Assembly: GCA_947498705.1 (NCBI GenBank)
Contig: CANMLW010000001.1
Location: 806,001 to 870,000, forward strand
Source of the DNA: an uncultured Aquimarina sp.
GTDB taxonomy: Bacteria; Bacteroidota; Bacteroidia; Flavobacteriales; Flavobacteriaceae
Length of the DNA: 64,000 nt
Reading direction: 5' to 3'
In this document: positions 61,612-64,000 of the stretch, piece after piece
Layout of the letters: each line of letters begins with the position of its first letter
How positions within the stretch are numbered: the stretch's first letter is position 1
Translations under genes and position numbers: made by a program
The notes under the pieces: generated by a model
What the model saw: the letters and a program-made list of their open reading frames with translations, nothing else
The model's database searches: none
What the model was told of the DNA's origin: nothing

Positions 61612-61643
61612 TATATAATGTAGGTTTTATCTTAATAATTTTG

Positions 61644-62477
61644 TTACTCTACCAATCGTATTCCGTCTTTTTCAATAACAATCTTTCGCTCTTTATAAAG
61701 TGTACCTATGGCTTTTTTAAAGCTTTTTTTACTTAATTGAAAAGCTTCTTTAATATCCTCTGGATCAGATTTATCATTCAAATCCATAAAACCTCCATTT
61801 GCTTTTAGTTCTTCTAATATTTGCTGTGCATTGGGTTCTATACCTCTATACCCATATCGTTGTAGTGTAAGGTCAATTTTGCCATCTGGTCGAACTTTCT
61901 TTATATATCCTTTTAGCTCATCTCCTACAGTAATTTTTTGAAAAATCTCATCACTATATATCAATCCAAGATACTTTTGATTAACAATCATATTCCAACC
62001 CTGTGGTGATGGATGAGACGCAATCAAATCTACTTGATCATAAGAGGATAATAATACTAATGAATTATCTAAAAACGCGTTTGTTTTACTAGAAGCTACC
62101 AGTCTATCAGTTTTTTCATCTATATATACATAAACAAGATACCAGCTCCCTACGCGCATTTTTGAAGCCTGCTCTTTAAATGGTACAAAAAGGTTTTTTT
62201 CTAACCCCCAGTCCAAAAAAGCTCCAACATCAGAAACACTGGTGCATTTTAAATACCCAAAAGTGTTTACTGTAGCATAAGGCTCTAGGTTGGTTGCAAC
62301 AATTCGTTCTTCGCTATCCAGGTATAAAAATACTTTTAGCTTATCCCGAATATGAAAATGTTCTGGAACATACTTATTGGGTAATAAAACCTCGTTTCCG
62401 TCATCATCACAAAGGTAAACTCCCTGATCTCTTTCTCTTACTATTTCTAAAACGTTGTATTCCCCTAGTTTAAGCAT
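61644..62477 (-). CDS. cvfB: CvfB-like S1 RNA-binding protein
   Basis: 277 residues. Several OB/S1 units in tandem: KLGEYNVLEIVRERDQGVYL, then NTFGYLKCTSVSDVGAFLDW with the S1 GAFLDWGLEKNLFVP core, MIVNQKYLGLIYSDEIF, VGDELKGYIKKVRPDGKIDL, and a C-terminal winged-helix (FQLSKKSFKKAIGTLYKERK). This order matches the CvfB family, linked to RNA metabolism and virulence-factor expression in Firmicutes; the role in Bacteroidetes is not known. Confidence 0.92.
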   Translation of the reverse strand: MLKLGEYNVLEIVRERDQGVYLCDDDGNEVLLPNKYVPEHFHIRDKLKVFLYLDSEERIVATNLEPYATVNTFGYLKCTSVSDVGAFLDWGLEKNLFVPFKEQASKMRVGSWYLVYVYIDEKTDRLVASSKTNAFLDNSLVLLSSYDQVDLIASHPSPQGWNMIVNQKYLGLIYSDEIFQKITVGDELKGYIKKVRPDGKIDLTLQRYGYRGIEPNAQQILEELKANGGFMDLNDKSDPEDIKEAFQLSKKSFKKAIGTLYKERKIVIEKDGIRLVE

Positions 62478-62591
62478 AATTTGATTTTTTTTGCAAAGAT
62501 AATTTTTTAAGACAATATAAAAGAAGCATACAAATCTTTATTCTATATAAATAAAATTTTAAATCTTTTAAATACTATTCTAAATCAAAAA

Positions 62592-62615
62592 ACCATCCAA
62601 ATTACTTTGGATGGT
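62592..62615 (-). terminator. Terminator after the cystatin-like gene
   Basis: ACCATCCAAA pairs with TTTGGATGGT, and the minus strand continues in a T-run. Confidence 0.88.
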
Positions 62616-62641
62616 CCTTTAGGATTTAAGAGTTTTTATTT

Positions 62642-62935
62642 TTAAATAGGATTAATACTCTTTAAAACAGGTTCTCCCTTTAGTGGTTGATAAATAACCA
62701 CAACCGACTCCCAAACAATAGGAATTGATGGGTTTTTAGGTTGAACATTGCACTTATATTTGTAATTAACTCCTGCAACAACCTGAGTAGCAACCTGAAA
62801 AGGAGTGTAAACAGCATTTCCGTGCACTCCATCAGGAAATACTTCATAAAAAATCTTTTTAGCTTCTGGAGTTAAAGGTCCATAAGCAGTATATCCTCCT
62901 ACTGTTATTTTTTCTTGTGTAAGTGTATCAGACAT
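62642..62935 (-). CDS. Cystatin-like protein (putative cysteine peptidase inhibitor)
   Basis: 97 residues, the size of a stefin. The central segment TQVVAGVNYKYKCNV carries the canonical cystatin motif Q-V-V-A-G followed by the strand xNYxxK. An N-terminal Gly pair (VGGYTAYGPLTPEAKKIFYE) precedes the first helix, as in cystatins, where this Gly enters the active-site cleft. The C-terminal hairpin has Pro in IYQPLKGEPVL rather than Pro-Trp. No signal peptide is visible, so it would be cytoplasmic unless exported otherwise. Target peptidase unknown. Confidence 0.78.
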   Translation of the reverse strand: MSDTLTQEKITVGGYTAYGPLTPEAKKIFYEVFPDGVHGNAVYTPFQVATQVVAGVNYKYKCNVQPKNPSIPIVWESVVVIYQPLKGEPVLKSINPI

Positions 62936-63172
62936 TTTAATTATCTTTTATTGGTTAATATCCTTATTGTTTTTGGCCATAAGGCTTTGCCATTTTAAAT
63001 AATCCTAGCGCTTTGTATTATTTAACCTTTTCCGAATTTATAAAATTACTTGTAAAAAAAATATTTCATCATATTTCACGAACCGACAATAACAAACTAA
63101 AAAACAATAAGTTAATATGAAACTCAACTTCCCATAAGATATAATAGCTAATTTCAGAAACTATACAAAACA

Positions 63173-63203
63173 AAAAAGGTGTACAAAATTGTACACCTTT
63201 TTG
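63173..63203 (-). terminator. Terminator after the DUF2853 gene
   Basis: AAAAAGGTGTACAA and its perfect complement form a near loop-less 14-bp stem with A/T ends. Confidence 0.88.
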
Positions 63204-63222
63204 ATACTATAAAAAAGTCTTA

Positions 63223-63564
63223 TTAGTTATAAATTGCTTCTTTTCCAAAATGCTTTGTTAAAAGATAATATACAACTGCTCTATACTTATTTCTATTTGA
63301 TTTTCCGTATTGATCGATTACAGAAGCAATCGCATCGTCTAGTTTTGGCCCATCAGAAAGACCTAATTTTTTAATCAAAAAGTTTTTCTTTACTGTGTCC
63401 AATTCACTTTGGTCACTACCAGATACAGTCGCAGCATCTGCATTATAAATTGAAGGTCCGCAACCGATAGTAACTTTTGTCAAAAGATCCATATCCGGTG
63501 ACTGACCAATTTTATCTTTAATATCAGCAGCGTACTTAACTATTAATTCGTCTCTTTTACTCAT
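63223..63564 (-). CDS. DUF2853 family protein
   Basis: 113 residues, starting SKRDELIVKYAADIKDKIGQ, with LLTKVTIGCGPSIYNADAAT in the middle and NKYRAVVYYLLTKHFGKEAI at the end. Small, helical, soluble, found in many Bacteroidetes and proteobacteria; no function known. Monocistronic with its own terminator. Confidence 0.9.
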   Translation of the reverse strand: MSKRDELIVKYAADIKDKIGQSPDMDLLTKVTIGCGPSIYNADAATVSGSDQSELDTVKKNFLIKKLGLSDGPKLDDAIASVIDQYGKSNRNKYRAVVYYLLTKHFGKEAIYN

Positions 63565-63665
63565 AGGATGTTAATGTTTAGGTTTTTAGTTAATATTATT
63601 ATAAATCAAATATAGATGAATCATAAATGAATAATTAATCTTAAAAGTATATTAAATTACATTTT

Positions 63666-64000
63666 TTAGTTAAAATGCTTAAAATAATCGATTAACGTAC
63701 TATCATTTTCTTTTCTTGGTGTGAAAATTTCTAGTAACTGGGGTTTATTATCATTTTGACATATCCTTTTGACTCCTTCAGTTACTGCTTCCAAATCAGA
63801 AGCGGCACTGTAATCAAAACCAAACATTTCACATAAATGAATTGCGGTAAGATTGTGTGTTGTTTCAAAATATGTATTAAAGTTACTACTTTCTTCTTTA
63901 CCAGGCAAGATTCTAAATATCCCTCCTCCTTCATTATTAATCAATATAACCTTAAAATTAGCGGGTATATAACTGTTCCACAAGGCATTACTATCATAAA
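63666..64000 (-). CDS. menD: MenD, C-terminal part (5' end outside window)
   Basis: SEPHCHC synthase of menaquinone biosynthesis, a ThDP enzyme. The frame stays open to the window edge (YDSNALWNSYIP upstream of the visible Leu), so the gene continues beyond 64000. About 111 residues are visible: the ThDP/Mg-binding end FKVILINNEGGGIFRILPG is the MenD hallmark, followed by HLCEMFGFDYSAASDLEAV and the terminal PQLLEIFTPRKEND. Confidence 0.9.
   Translation of the reverse strand, partial: YDSNALWNSYIPANFKVILINNEGGGIFRILPGKEESSNFNTYFETTHNLTAIHLCEMFGFDYSAASDLEAVTEGVKRICQNDNKPQLLEIFTPRKENDSTLIDYFKHFN

Overview
The window is low-GC Bacteroidetes DNA, most likely from a marine Flavobacteriaceae (an Aquimarina-like genome is a guess, not shown). 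Signs are TAnnTTTG promoter boxes, almost no Shine-Dalgarno sequences, PorT-type outer-membrane barrels, a TonB-dependent outer-membrane receptor, a DUF5117/DUF4953-type metalloprotease and a fused ThrA. I saw no rRNA, tRNA, CRISPR array or intact insertion sequence.

Bases 1-20100 are ordinary chromosome: aroQ, three small outer-membrane barrels, xerD, nnr, the thrABC operon behind a Thr/Ile-rich leader peptide, an alpha-oxoamine synthase next to a cysteine-synthase-like enzyme, a prolyl oligopeptidase, ybaB, a thioredoxin-like protein, an OmpA protein, a YegP-like protein and threonine aldolase.

Bases 20100-52400 form one accessory island built around secreted peptides. I count 28 small genes with a double-glycine type leader (GG, or GA in two), 12 of them shorter than 60 codons. 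They fall into a long-leader class (KKLxLxKhxIxKL...GG, 23-30 residues) and a short-leader class whose leader is exactly 15 residues in all 15 members. Two near-identical export cassettes (HlyD adaptor plus C39-peptidase ABC transporter) can cleave and export them. Seven paralogues of a membrane-tethered regulator occur on the plus strand: six have signal peptide, TPR domain, one membrane helix and a cytoplasmic AraC-type HTH, and one has lost the TPR domain. Five of the six full-length regulators are followed directly by a long-leader peptide gene. An ATTCNNGAAT box lies upstream of all but one or two peptide transcription units and of the LanC-like gene. In eight minus-strand promoters the box is doubled with a 20-bp period and sits 40 bp (once 39) from the -7 box. 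The centre of the box varies together with one residue of the regulators' first recognition helix. My reading is a multi-channel peptide export and sensing system in which exported peptides may be detected in the periplasm by TPR-AraC proteins that control the peptide promoters. Sensing is inference; the architecture and DNA sites are visible.

Bases 52400-64000 return to ordinary genes: a secreted zinc metalloprotease, prfB with its programmed frameshift, an ArsC-like protein, a two-gene unit with a palindromic operator over its promoter, a TonB-type receptor, GNAT and DinB proteins, a CvfB-like S1 protein, a cystatin-like protein, a DUF2853 protein and the end of menD. A 105-bp repeat occurs at 48411 and 56159, each time just before a start codon.
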